A stretch of DNA of 64,000 nt from Rhodothermales bacterium. Lineage in GTDB: Bacteria; Bacteroidota; Rhodothermia; Rhodothermales; JANQRZ01. Location of the stretch: positions 436,676 through 500,675 of the forward strand of contig JBDUXZ010000005.1 of assembly GCA_039944855.1 (NCBI GenBank), read 5' to 3'. Of this stretch, positions 24,867 through 32,832 are shown in pieces; positions within the stretch are counted from its first letter, which is position 1; the number at the start of each line of letters is the position of its first letter. Below the pieces are notes generated by a model. That model did no database searches, had not been told where the DNA came from, and saw nothing but the letters and a program-made list of their open reading frames with translations. The position numbers and the translations under genes are program-made.

Positions 24867-25723
24867 GAGGTCGCGTAGTCGTAGAACCCACGGCCGGACT
24901 TGCGGCCGAGGCGGCCCGCCGTCACCATCTTCCGCAGGAGCGGGCACGGACGGTACTTCGAGTCGCCGAGTTCGCGGTGGAGCACTTCCATGATCGAGAG
25001 GCACACGTCGAGGCCGATGAAGTCGGCGAGCGTCAGCGGCCCCATCGGGTGCGCCATGCCGAGCTTCATCACCGTGTCGATGTCCTCGGGCTCGGCGACG
25101 CCCTCCATCACGCAGTAGATCGCCTCGTTGATCATCGGCATCAAGATGCGGTTCGAGACGAAGCCGGCGTAGTCGTTGACCTCGACGGGGGTCTTGCCGA
25201 GCTTCTGCGAGAGGTCGTAGACGGCCTGGAACGTCGCGTCGGAGGTTTCGAGCCCGCGCACGATCTCGACGAGCTTCATCACCGGCACCGGGTTGAAGAA
25301 GTGCATCCCGATCACCTGCGTCGGTCGCCCCGTCTCGGCCGCGATCTGCGTGATCGAGATCGACGACGTGTTGGAGGCGAGGATGCACGACGGCTTCGTG
25401 GCCGCGTCGAGCGCGCGGAAGATCTCGGCCTTGATCGCCGGGTTCTCCGTCGCCGCTTCGACGACGAGGTCGGCCTGCGCAACGTCTTTGGCGAGGTCGG
25501 TCGCGCAGCGGATTCGCGCGAGCGTCGCGACCTGCTCCTGCTCGGTGATCTGCTCTTTCTTGACCTGGCGACCGAGGTTCTTCTCGATCTGTGCGAGGCC
25601 CGCGTCGAGGCGGCTCTGGTCTACGTCGATGAGGGTAACGTCGTGGCCGGCGAGGACGAAGACGTGGGCGATGCCGTTGCCCATCGTGCCGGCGCCGATG
25701 ACGGCGATGTGGTTGATGCTCAT
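24863..25723 (-). CDS. 3-hydroxybutyryl-CoA (3-hydroxyacyl-CoA) dehydrogenase
   Basis: A 286-residue NAD(P)-dependent enzyme interconverting 3-hydroxyacyl-CoA and 3-ketoacyl-CoA. Rossmann motif GAGTMG is at 10-15. The family marks [10 protein letters not shown], the catalytic-His motif [15 protein letters not shown], and [11 protein letters not shown] are present, and the C-terminal helical domain ends [11 protein letters not shown]. Single-domain length is typical of butyrate/PHB-type enzymes. It lies in a minus-strand row that also contains a thiolase, supporting a short-chain CoA pathway. Confidence 0.94.
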   Translation of the reverse strand: MSINHIAVIGAGTMGNGIAHVFVLAGHDVTLIDVDQSRLDAGLAQIEKNLGRQVKKEQITEQEQVATLARIRCATDLAKDVAQADLVVEAATENPAIKAEIFRALDAATKPSCILASNTSSISITQIAAETGRPTQVIGMHFFNPVPVMKLVEIVRGLETSDATFQAVYDLSQKLGKTPVEVNDYAGFVSNRILMPMINEAIYCVMEGVAEPEDIDTVMKLGMAHPMGPLTLADFIGLDVCLSIMEVLHRELGDSKYRPCPLLRKMVTAGRLGRKSGRGFYDYATS

Positions 25724-25742
25724 GAGTGATGCGTGTTAGCGA

Positions 25743-26381
25743 TTAAAAAGAGAGGCCGAGGCGGAGGTCGAACGTGCGGTTGCGCACCTGTTCGTCGCCT
25801 CCGAAGAAGGTGTAGGCGGGCGTGATGTCGCCGTTGTAGCGAAGCTCTGCGATCAGCGGCACGGGCAGCAACCGCGCGAAGTCGAGGCCGATGCCTGCCG
25901 CCACCCCGAGCACGAGGGGGCTGAAACTGCGGGAGAGAAACACGGAGGGCTCGTCCGAATCGGCCGAGGCTTCCTCGAAGCTGAACGTTTCCCCGAGGAA
26001 CAGATCAGCGCGCGGCCCGGCGAACGCGAACAGACGGAGTCCGCCGTCGCCGAGCGTGTTCGCGTACTGAGGGGCGGCGAGCAGGAAAATGTAATTGAAG
26101 CGGGAGTCGAACTCGCCGCGGGCTGCCTCGCTGAAGTCTTCGCCGCGGCTCCCCTTCGCATGGTATCCGATCTCTCCTAGGAAATCCATGGTCCCCGAGA
26201 GCGGCGACGTGACGAAGAAGCTGCCGGTGGCTCCCCACCGCGCATCGCCCGACCCACGGTTGTGCAATTCTGCGGCCGTGACTCCGAGTTTCACCCCGTA
26301 GCCTAGCCGCTCTTGCGCCTGCGCGGGTTGAAGGCCGACCGCGAACAGCAAGAGCAGAGCATAGCGTCGAAATGCCATCAT
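25743..26381 (-). CDS. Outer-membrane beta-barrel protein, paralogue A
   Basis: A 212-residue protein with signal peptide ending QPAQAQ and then alternating strands ending in Phe (LGLSF), the pattern of small porin-like barrels (outer membrane protein beta-barrel family). It is clearly paralogous to the next gene upstream: both share the GVKLG/GLKLG start, an APQYA-TLG-GGLR block, a VAAGIGLD block and a LRY-D/G-DITPA end. Start at 26381 (first of two ATGs). Function unknown; likely structural or a narrow channel. Confidence 0.82.
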   Translation of the reverse strand: MMAFRRYALLLLFAVGLQPAQAQERLGYGVKLGVTAAELHNRGSGDARWGATGSFFVTSPLSGTMDFLGEIGYHAKGSRGEDFSEAARGEFDSRFNYIFLLAAPQYANTLGDGGLRLFAFAGPRADLFLGETFSFEEASADSDEPSVFLSRSFSPLVLGVAAGIGLDFARLLPVPLIAELRYNGDITPAYTFFGGDEQVRNRTFDLRLGLSF

Positions 26382-26397
26382 ACGTGGAGCGATCAGA

Positions 26398-27054
26398 TCA
26401 GAAAGAGAGGCCGGCGCGGAGGCTGAACGTACGGAAACGAGAATCACCGTTCCGTAAACTCCGGGCCGGTGTCACGTCGGCATCGTAGCGCAGTTCGATC
26501 AGGAGAGGCATTGATACCGCATCCGCCAGATCGAGGCCTATGCCTGCAGAAACCCCGAAGACGATGGACTCGAACCCGGGCGTGTCAAACGGAAGCTCTA
26601 CCGTCTCCCGCTCACCATCGACCGTCGCCACCACCCGCTCGGCGGCGAGCAGGTCGAGCCGTGGCCCGAGAAAGGCGTAGAACCGAAGTCCACCCGAACC
26701 CAACGTGGCGGCGTATTGCGGAGCGATCAAGAGCGAAGCGTAATCGTATTGGAAATCGGCATCGGTGAACCGCCGGGTATTATTCTCATCCCTGAACTCG
26801 CCTGCCTCATAGCCTTTCCGGTAGTAGTCGGCTGCCACGAGCGCGCGCCACGCGCCGCGTACAGGGACGGCGGCGAAGACGCCGGCGTTCAGCCCGAAAC
26901 GGCTTTCGAGTCCTCCCCCATTCGTCCCATTGGAGAAACGGAGTTCGGCGGAGGTGGCGCCGAGCTTGAGCCCGAAGCGAGCGCCGTCCTGCGCCTGAAC
27001 CGGCCACGCAGCGCACGCGAGCAGCAGAAGGGTAGTGATGCGAGCGATGCTCAT
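26398..27054 (-). CDS. Outer-membrane beta-barrel protein, paralogue B
   Basis: A 218-residue protein with signal peptide (cleavage after PVQAQ) and a small barrel ending in a terminal Phe (RAGLSF). It is separated from paralogue A by 16 bases on the same strand, so the two arose by tandem duplication and are probably co-transcribed. Differences cluster in the loops, as expected of surface-exposed regions. Start at 27054; the AGGAGG next to it is on the other strand and is not its ribosome-binding site. Confidence 0.82.
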   Translation of the reverse strand: MSIARITTLLLLACAAWPVQAQDGARFGLKLGATSAELRFSNGTNGGGLESRFGLNAGVFAAVPVRGAWRALVAADYYRKGYEAGEFRDENNTRRFTDADFQYDYASLLIAPQYAATLGSGGLRFYAFLGPRLDLLAAERVVATVDGERETVELPFDTPGFESIVFGVSAGIGLDLADAVSMPLLIELRYDADVTPARSLRNGDSRFRTFSLRAGLSF

Positions 27055-27074
27055 AGGAGGTGCGGGGGTTGGGG

Positions 27075-27087
27075 GAGACACAGCATG
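27075..27087. repeat. Half copy of a GTAG palindrome
   Basis: GAGACACAGCATG matches the left half of the element at 44885 but the right half is missing. It sits in the 37-base gap between the WG-repeat gene and paralogue B. Possibly a decayed copy. Confidence 0.4.
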
Positions 27088-27091
27088 GCGG

Positions 27092-28294
27092 CTAGCGGGG
27101 CGGCGTCGCGGGCTGACTCCACACGAACGCGCCGTCAGGGTCGATGTAACCCTCGCGGTCGCCGTCACGGACGAAGGCGAGGCCGTCGCGGAACGAGCGG
27201 GCGTAGTCGTAGCGGAGCGGGATCACTTCGGCGCCGTCGGCATCGACGAAGCCGAACTGCCCGCCGCGTTGCACGAGGGCGCGGCCGTCGGAGAACTCGG
27301 AGGCGAAGTCGTACTGCGCGGGGACGATAACGCGCCCATCGCGGTCGACGAACCCCCACTGCCCGGCGCGGCGGACGGGCGCACGGGCTTCGCTGAACGC
27401 CCCGGCGCGACCGAACTGCGGCGGAATGACGAGCGCCCCCGTCGTGTCGATGTAGCCGTACCGGTCGTCGAGCACGACGGCGGCGCGGCCTTCGGAAAAG
27501 CCGGAAGCCCAGCGGAATTGCGGCGCGATGGCGACGCGGCCTTCGGTGTCGAGATAGCCCCACCGACGCGCTCGGAACGGCCACGTGCCTACGTTCTGCG
27601 CGAAGGGGAGCCGCCCATCGACGAGGCCGAGCACGTTGAGCGCGTTCTCCACCCGGAACGCCATGTCGCCCCCAGCCCCGACGACCTCCCATCCCCCCTC
27701 GTCCTGCAACGTCACGCCGAGGAACGCGAGCGCGGACAGCCCGAGCGGGACGTAGCTCCGCGTCCGCATCCGCACGACGGGGGCGAGCGTGCTGTCGCCC
27801 GACCGCCCGAAGTCCCGTGCGCGGGATAGCGTCGCGGGCACGATCACGGTGCCGTCGGTGGCGATGAAAGCTTCGAGCAGGCGGGCCTCCGCCGTCGCGG
27901 CATCGCTCCCCAACTCGGCGCCCGCCGTCGGGAGGACGACGCGGGCGCGGCCTTCGGCGAAGTCGAACGCTTGCCGATAGACCGGCGAGAGGACGACTGC
28001 ACCTGCGGGGTCGATGTAGCCGTACCGCCCATCAATTTCGACGCGCGCGAGGCCTTCGGCGAAAGCGTACGCCCCGTCGAACTGCGGCTCGATCACGACC
28101 TCCCCCGCCCGGTCGATGTAGCCCCACCGCCCGCGCACGGCGATGGGGAAGCGGTCCGCGCCCGCCGCGACTTGCTCGGCGGGCACCGGAGCCGGCAGCC
28201 GATCGGCTACCTCGGGCGGCACCCCGATCGGGACGGCCGTGCAGCCGGCGGCGGCGACAAGCGCGAGCAGGAAAAGCGAGCGCAGCAGACGCAT
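27092..28294 (-). CDS. WG-repeat lipoprotein
   Basis: A 400-residue lipoprotein: signal with lipobox AAAGC (Cys18), then seven WG (KWG Leptospira-type) repeats. Each repeat follows the pattern W/YGYID--G-VVI-PQ----FSEGRA-V: two after residue 60, four after about residue 255 and a shorter last one (DREGYIDPDG). Between the two groups lies a 100-residue insert with a hydrophobic stretch (VPLGLSALAFLGV). WG repeats are surface or binding modules of unknown ligand. It starts 7 bases after the thiolase stop, so it is co-transcribed with it. Confidence 0.88.
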   Translation of the reverse strand: MRLLRSLFLLALVAAAGCTAVPIGVPPEVADRLPAPVPAEQVAAGADRFPIAVRGRWGYIDRAGEVVIEPQFDGAYAFAEGLARVEIDGRYGYIDPAGAVVLSPVYRQAFDFAEGRARVVLPTAGAELGSDAATAEARLLEAFIATDGTVIVPATLSRARDFGRSGDSTLAPVVRMRTRSYVPLGLSALAFLGVTLQDEGGWEVVGAGGDMAFRVENALNVLGLVDGRLPFAQNVGTWPFRARRWGYLDTEGRVAIAPQFRWASGFSEGRAAVVLDDRYGYIDTTGALVIPPQFGRAGAFSEARAPVRRAGQWGFVDRDGRVIVPAQYDFASEFSDGRALVQRGGQFGFVDADGAEVIPLRYDYARSFRDGLAFVRDGDREGYIDPDGAFVWSQPATPPR

Positions 28295-28301
28295 GCCAGG
28301 C

Positions 28302-29477
28302 CTACGGGCGCTCGACGATGAGGGCCGTCGCTTCGCCACCGCCGATGCAGATGGCGGCGAGGCCGCGCTTGGCGTCGCGCTGCTCCATCGCGTAGAGCAG
28401 CGTCGTGAGAATGCGCGCGCCGGAGGCGCCGATGGGGTGGCCGATCGCGACGGAGCCGCCGTTCACGTTCAGCTTCTCCGTCGGAATCCCGAGCGCGTCC
28501 TGCGCCGCGAGGCTCACGACGGCGAACGCCTCGTTCACCTCGAAGAGGTCGATGTCGTCGATCGTGAGGCCGGTCTTTTCGAGCACCTTTTCGGTGGCCT
28601 GGATCGGCGCGGTCGTGAACTCGACGGGCGGCTTGGCGTGCTGCGCGGACGCGACGATGCGGGCGAGCGGCTTGAGGCTGTGCTCTTTCGCCCAGTCCTC
28701 GTCGGCGATGAGGAGCGCGGCGGCGCCGTCGTTGATCGTCGAAGCGTTCGCGGCGGTGACCGTGCCGCCGTCGCGCGTGAAGACCGGCCGGAGCGTCGGG
28801 ATCTTATCGAAGTTGGTGCGGAACGGCTCCTCGTCCTTGTCGACGACGGTATCGCCCTTGCGGCCCTTGATGGTGACGGGCGCGACTTCGGCGTCGAACC
28901 GGCCGCTGTTCACCGACTCCTGCGCGCGCTGATAGCTGAGGACGGAGAACTCGTCCTGCCGCTCGCGCGGGACGTTGCACGTGTCGGCGCAGAGGTCGGC
29001 GGCGACTCCCATCGCCTCGCCGCTGTAGGCGTCGGTCAGCCCGTCGTGCTGCATCGCGTCGACGACCTGCCCATTGCCGAAGCCGTAGCCGTAGCGGCCG
29101 TTCTGGAGCAGGAACGGCGCCGCCGACATGTTCTCCATCCCGCCCGCGACGACGACCTTCGCGTCGCCCGCGCGGATCGCCTGATCGGCGAGCATGACGG
29201 CCTTCATCCCCGAGCCGCAGACCTTGTTGATGGTCATGCACGGCGTCTTGTCCGGCAGCCCGGCCTTGATCGCCGCTTGGCGCGCGGGCGCCTGCCCCAC
29301 CCCGGCCGTGACGACGCAGCCCATGATCACCTCGTCGACGGCGTCGGGCGCGATACCGGCGCGTTCGAGCGCGGCTTTGATGGCGGTGGCGCCGAGGTCG
29401 GGTGCGGATACGTCTTTGAGCGCGCCGCCGAACGAGCCGACGGGCGTGCGGGCAGCGGAGAGGATGACGGAAGCCAT
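28302..29477 (-). CDS. Acetyl-CoA C-acetyltransferase (thiolase)
   Basis: A 391-residue thiolase that condenses two acetyl-CoA to acetoacetyl-CoA (or the reverse). Nucleophile Cys87 is in NKVCGSGMKAV, with the NEAFA motif, catalytic His in GHPIGASGAR and the second Cys in CIGGGEATA near the C-terminus. The start at 29477 gives the standard MASVILSAARTPVG. With the downstream 3-hydroxyacyl-CoA dehydrogenase this forms the first two steps from acetyl-CoA to hydroxybutyryl-CoA. A -7 box lies 112 bases upstream. Confidence 0.95.
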   Translation of the reverse strand: MASVILSAARTPVGSFGGALKDVSAPDLGATAIKAALERAGIAPDAVDEVIMGCVVTAGVGQAPARQAAIKAGLPDKTPCMTINKVCGSGMKAVMLADQAIRAGDAKVVVAGGMENMSAAPFLLQNGRYGYGFGNGQVVDAMQHDGLTDAYSGEAMGVAADLCADTCNVPRERQDEFSVLSYQRAQESVNSGRFDAEVAPVTIKGRKGDTVVDKDEEPFRTNFDKIPTLRPVFTRDGGTVTAANASTINDGAAALLIADEDWAKEHSLKPLARIVASAQHAKPPVEFTTAPIQATEKVLEKTGLTIDDIDLFEVNEAFAVVSLAAQDALGIPTEKLNVNGGSVAIGHPIGASGARILTTLLYAMEQRDAKRGLAAICIGGGEATALIVERP

Positions 29478-29539
29478 GAGTCGATTGGGGATTTCGGAAT
29501 GGGGATTTGGGATCGGACGCGACCTTTATCGGAGCACCC

Positions 29540-29567
29540 GTAGCGACGCAACATGTTGCGTCTCCGA
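29540..29567. repeat. GTAG palindrome, degenerate copy
   Basis: Begins GTAGCGACGCAACA and has a perfect 18-base core palindrome (29545-29562); the right end has decayed (CCGA instead of CTAC). It lies in the leader of the thiolase gene. Confidence 0.65.
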
Positions 29568-29589
29568 ACGTGGCACCCCCGGCGAGGCG

Positions 29590-29597
29590 AGAAGATA
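29590..29597 (-). promoter_or_regulatory. Predicted -7 box of the thiolase row
   Basis: TATCTTCT on the minus strand, 112 bases before the thiolase ATG. The intervening leader contains the degenerate palindrome at 29540. Confidence 0.4.
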
Positions 29598-29687
29598 CCC
29601 GGTGCGATCCGGCCAAAAGAGAAGGACGCTAGCCCGAGGCCGCGTCCTTCCGCATTTTTCACCCGCCGACCGCCGATACGTGGGCGA

Positions 29688-29713
29688 GGGCAGACACACG
29701 GGTCTGCCCCTAC
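29688..29713. repeat. GTAG-type palindrome ending in the panD stop codon
   Basis: GGGCAGAC and GTCTGCCC flank a 6-base loop, and the right end continues into CCCTAC, like other copies of the family. The CTA at 29710-29712 is the reverse complement of the panD stop TAG, so the element supplies the stop codon. Confidence 0.6.
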
Positions 29714-30126
29714 GTCGTCGCGTTCGTGACGCCGGGGATGTGGGGCTCGGAGATCGGCGTGCCGTCGAGGTCCATGACCTCTTTGGGGTCGTTGTTCTCG
29801 TCCACGAGCACGACGCGGGGCCGGTGGCTCTGCGCCTCCTCCGGCGTCATCTCGGCGTAGGCGATCACGATGATCTCGTCGCCGGGGGCGTTGAGGCGGG
29901 CGGCGGGGCCGTTGAGGCAGACCGTCCGGCTCCCGCGCTCGGCGGGGATCGTGTACGTCTCGAGGCGGGCACCGTTGTTCACGTTGACGACCTGCACCTT
30001 CTCGTAGGGCAGGATCTTCGCCGCCTCCAGCAGCTCGGCGTCGAGCGTGATGGAGCCTTCGTAGTAGAGGTCGGCTTCGGTCACCGTGAGGCGGTGGAGC
30101 TTCCCTTTAAAGAGGGTAATCGTCAT
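29710..30126 (-). CDS. panD: Aspartate 1-decarboxylase proenzyme
   Basis: A 138-residue pyruvoyl enzyme making beta-alanine for pantothenate. The self-cleavage site is Gly24-Ser25 in YYEGSIT, and Lys9 (KGKLH) is the conserved catalytic lysine. The body is standard through GDEIIVIAYAEM; the last 25 residues (after VVLVDENND) form a longer, non-conserved tail that ends inside a palindromic element. It lies 29 bases after panC on the same strand. Confidence 0.95.
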   Translation of the reverse strand: MTITLFKGKLHRLTVTEADLYYEGSITLDAELLEAAKILPYEKVQVVNVNNGARLETYTIPAERGSRTVCLNGPAARLNAPGDEIIVIAYAEMTPEEAQSHRPRVVLVDENNDPKEVMDLDGTPISEPHIPGVTNATT

Positions 30127-30155
30127 GGGCGAGCGGTCGACCGGCGCGAGGCCCG

Positions 30156-31022
30156 TCAGTCGATGGTGAGGAACGTGTTGTCGATCAGGCGGGCGCCGCC
30201 GAAGTGGACGGCGAGGGCGGCCAGCGCTTCCTGTCCCGGCCGGAGCCGGTCGATGGGCTGGAGCGTCTCGGTATTCACGACCTCGGCGTATTGCAGCCGC
30301 GCGAGGGGCGCCGCCGCGATTTTAACCCGCATCGTGTCTACGAGGGTCGATGCCTGCCGTTCCCCCGCCGCCACCTGCTCCCTGACCGCAGAAAGGGCCT
30401 GGGAGAGCACAATGGCTTGCTTCCGCTCTTCTTCACTGAGGTAGCGGTTCCGCGACGAGAGCGCGAGCCCGTCCGCCTCCCGCACCGTATCGAGCCCGAC
30501 GAGCTCGACGCCGAGGCCCAGGTCGCGCGTCATCCGGCGGAGGATGAGGAACTGCTGCGCGTCCTTCCGCCCGAACACGGCGAGGTGCGGCCGGCACGCG
30601 AGGAAGAGCTTGGCTACGACCGTCGTGACGCCGTCAAAGTGGCCGGGGCGGAACGCGCCGCACAAGTGCTCCCCCATCCCCGCGACCGCCACCGTCGTTA
30701 CGGCGCCGTCGTCGTACATCGCGTCCACCGACGGTGTGAATACGGCGTCGACGCCGCCGCTGGCGCCGAGCGCGTCGAGGTCGGCGTCGAGCGTGCGGGG
30801 GTAGGCGTCGAAGTCCTCGCCCGGCCCGAACTGCGTCGGGTTGACGAAGATGGAGACGGTGACGTGCCCCTCCGGCCCGACGCGCTGCCGCGCCTCGTCG
30901 ACGAGGGCGAGGTGGCCGCGGTGGAGCGCGCCCATCGTCGGGACGAGGGCGAGCGTGCGGCCCGCGCAACGCGCGGCCTCGGCCGCGGCTTGCATGGCGG
31001 GAACGGTGCGGACGATGTCCAT
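30156..31022 (-). CDS. panC: Pantothenate synthetase
   Basis: A 288-residue enzyme joining pantoate and beta-alanine with ATP. Motifs: PTMGALHRGH at 28-37 (nucleotide-binding HIGH-like), FVNPTQFGPGEDF, FGRKDAQQ and LSSRNRYLS. The start at 31022 (MDIVRTVPAM) fits family length; an upstream ATG at 31064 adds non-conserved residues. It forms a panC-panD pair, so two of the pantothenate steps are co-expressed. Divergent from fumC. Confidence 0.96.
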   Translation of the reverse strand: MDIVRTVPAMQAAAEAARCAGRTLALVPTMGALHRGHLALVDEARQRVGPEGHVTVSIFVNPTQFGPGEDFDAYPRTLDADLDALGASGGVDAVFTPSVDAMYDDGAVTTVAVAGMGEHLCGAFRPGHFDGVTTVVAKLFLACRPHLAVFGRKDAQQFLILRRMTRDLGLGVELVGLDTVREADGLALSSRNRYLSEEERKQAIVLSQALSAVREQVAAGERQASTLVDTMRVKIAAAPLARLQYAEVVNTETLQPIDRLRPGQEALAALAVHFGGARLIDNTFLTID

Positions 31023-31104
31023 CGGGGCGGTGGTGGAAGAATGGGAGCGCCGGAATATCGGCAATAACCCCGTACAGCCCCGACCGCGAAACGCGGGCCC
31101 AGGG

Positions 31105-31112
31105 TATCTTCA
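31105..31112 (+). promoter_or_regulatory. Predicted -7 box of fumC
   Basis: TATCTTCA, 39 bases before the ATG at 31152. Confidence 0.55.
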
Positions 31113-31151
31113 CCGAGTATCACCCGCTCATCCCCCATCCCCTCCGCTTCC

Positions 31152-32537
31152 ATGTCCGATTTCCGTACCGAAAAAGACTCGCTCGGCGAGGTCCGTGTCC
31201 CGGCGAACGCGCGCTACGGCGCGCAGACGCAGCGCGCGAAGGAGAACTTCCCCATCTCCGACCTCCGCTTCCCCCGCCGCTTCATCGAGGCGCTCGGGAT
31301 CGTCAAGAGCGCCGCCGCCCACGCGAACAACCAGCTCGGCCTCCTCCCCGCCGCCAAAGCCCTCGCGATCGCGAAGGCCGCCGAGCGCGTCGCCGACGGC
31401 GAGCTCGACGGCGAGTTCGTCCTCGACATCTTCCAGACCGGGAGCGGGACCTCGACGAACATGAACGCCAACGAGGTCATCGCCCACGTCGCCACGAAGG
31501 CGCTCGGCGATGCGGTCCACCCCAACGACGACGTGAACATGGGGCAGTCGTCGAACGACGTGATCCCGACGGCGATGCACGTCGCCGCCCGCGTCGGCAT
31601 CGAGAAATCGCTGATCCCAGCGTTGGAACGGCTCCGCGACGCGCTGAAGCAGAAAGCCGAGGAGTTCGACGACGTGATCAAGAGCGGGCGGACGCACCTC
31701 ATGGACGCCACGCCGGTCCGGCTCGGGCAGGAGTTCGGCGGCTACGCTTCGCAGGTCGAGCACGGCATCCGGCGGCTCCGCTTCGCGAGCGACGAACTCG
31801 CCGAGCTCGCCCTCGGCGGGACGGCCGTCGGGACCGGCATCAACCGGCCCGTGGGCTTCCCGGCGAAGGCGATCGCGAACATCTCCGAGGCGACGGGGCT
31901 CGACTTCCGCGAGGCCGAGAACCACTTCGAGGCGCAGTCCGCGAAGGACGCTTACGTCTCGGCGTCGGGCGGGCTCAACACCGTCGCCGTGTCCCTCATG
32001 AAGATCGCGAATGACATCCGCCACCTCTCGTCGGGACCGACGAGCGGGCTCGCCGAGATCCAGCTCCCGGCCGTCCAGCCCGGCTCGTCGATCATGCCGG
32101 GGAAGGTGAACCCGGTGCTGTCGGAAGCGCTGATGATGGTCGCCGCGCGCGTGATGGGCAACCACACGACGGTGACGGTCGGCGGGCAGCAGGGCAACTT
32201 CGAGCTGAACGTGATGATGCCGGTGATGGCCCACGCCCTGCTCGAAAGCATCGAGATCCTCGCGAGCGGCTGCGACGCGTTCCGCGAGAAGTGCCTCGTC
32301 GGGATCGAAGCCAACCGCGAGCGCTGCCGCGAGCTGCTCGAAAAGAACCCGTCGATCGCGACGGCGCTCAACGCCTCGATCGGCTACGACGCGGCATCGA
32401 AGGTGGCGAAGAAGGCCGCCGCCGAGGGCCGCTCCGTCCGCGACGTGCTCCAAGAGCTCGACCTCATCCCCGCCGACGAGATCGACGCCGTGCTCGACGT
32501 GCGCTCGATGACGGAGCCGGGGATTCCGGGGCAATGA
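31152..32537 (+). CDS. fumC: Fumarate hydratase class II
   Basis: A 461-residue tetrameric lyase of the TCA cycle (fumarate to malate). Motifs are TGSGTSTNMNANEV, GQSSNDVIPTAMH, GRTHLMDATPV and the catalytic-serine loop GSSIMPGKVNP at 311-321. Length and order match class II enzymes, with no iron-sulfur cysteines. It has its own -7 box. Downstream lie a GTAG palindrome and an intrinsic terminator before htrA. Confidence 0.97.
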   Translation: MSDFRTEKDSLGEVRVPANARYGAQTQRAKENFPISDLRFPRRFIEALGIVKSAAAHANNQLGLLPAAKALAIAKAAERVADGELDGEFVLDIFQTGSGTSTNMNANEVIAHVATKALGDAVHPNDDVNMGQSSNDVIPTAMHVAARVGIEKSLIPALERLRDALKQKAEEFDDVIKSGRTHLMDATPVRLGQEFGGYASQVEHGIRRLRFASDELAELALGGTAVGTGINRPVGFPAKAIANISEATGLDFREAENHFEAQSAKDAYVSASGGLNTVAVSLMKIANDIRHLSSGPTSGLAEIQLPAVQPGSSIMPGKVNPVLSEALMMVAARVMGNHTTVTVGGQQGNFELNVMMPVMAHALLESIEILASGCDAFREKCLVGIEANRERCRELLEKNPSIATALNASIGYDAASKVAKKAAAEGRSVRDVLQELDLIPADEIDAVLDVRSMTEPGIPGQ

Positions 32538-32553
32538 TTCCGGCGGACGATGC

Positions 32554-32581
32554 GTAGAGACGCAGTATGCTGCGTCTCTAC
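32554..32581. repeat. GTAG palindrome, copy 3 (GAGACGCA subtype)
   Basis: GTAGAGACGCAGTA on the left and TGCTGCGTCTCTAC on the right, palindromic but for the central pair (one base from the copy at 17415). It lies 16 bases after the fumC stop. Confidence 0.85.
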
Positions 32582-32687
32582 AGGTTGGCGCATCGCCTGC
32601 TAAAAAACCTGCACGCCTCGAAATACTAGATCCGCGCCCGACGGCGTTAAGGCCCCGCACCCTCCGAACAAAACCCGCCCGGCGGGT

Positions 32688-32723
32688 CATGCAGCGTGTC
32701 CTCGGGCGCGCTGCATGTTTTTT
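32688..32723 (+). terminator. Intrinsic terminator upstream of htrA
   Basis: CATGCAGCG and CGCTGCATG form a perfect 9-base stem, followed directly by TTTTTT. It lies 150 bases after fumC and 109 bases before the htrA ATG. It may end the fumC transcript or regulate the htrA leader. Confidence 0.8.
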
Positions 32724-32832
32724 CGGTGGATGCGCCGAGGGCATCCCCTTTCCGGGACACGATCCGTTCGACCGCGCGTAGGACCCCACCCCGCCCTCCG
32801 ATAGACCTCTTCACGAACCGACCCCTACAGTC

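Noticed and set aside
27049-27060. AGGAGG next to the paralogue B start as a ribosome-binding site
   Set aside because: The purine-rich word is on the plus strand while the gene is on the minus strand, where it reads CCTCCT.
31128-32789. 553-codon open frame antisense to fumC
   Set aside because: Shadow frame; fumC motifs on the plus strand are complete.
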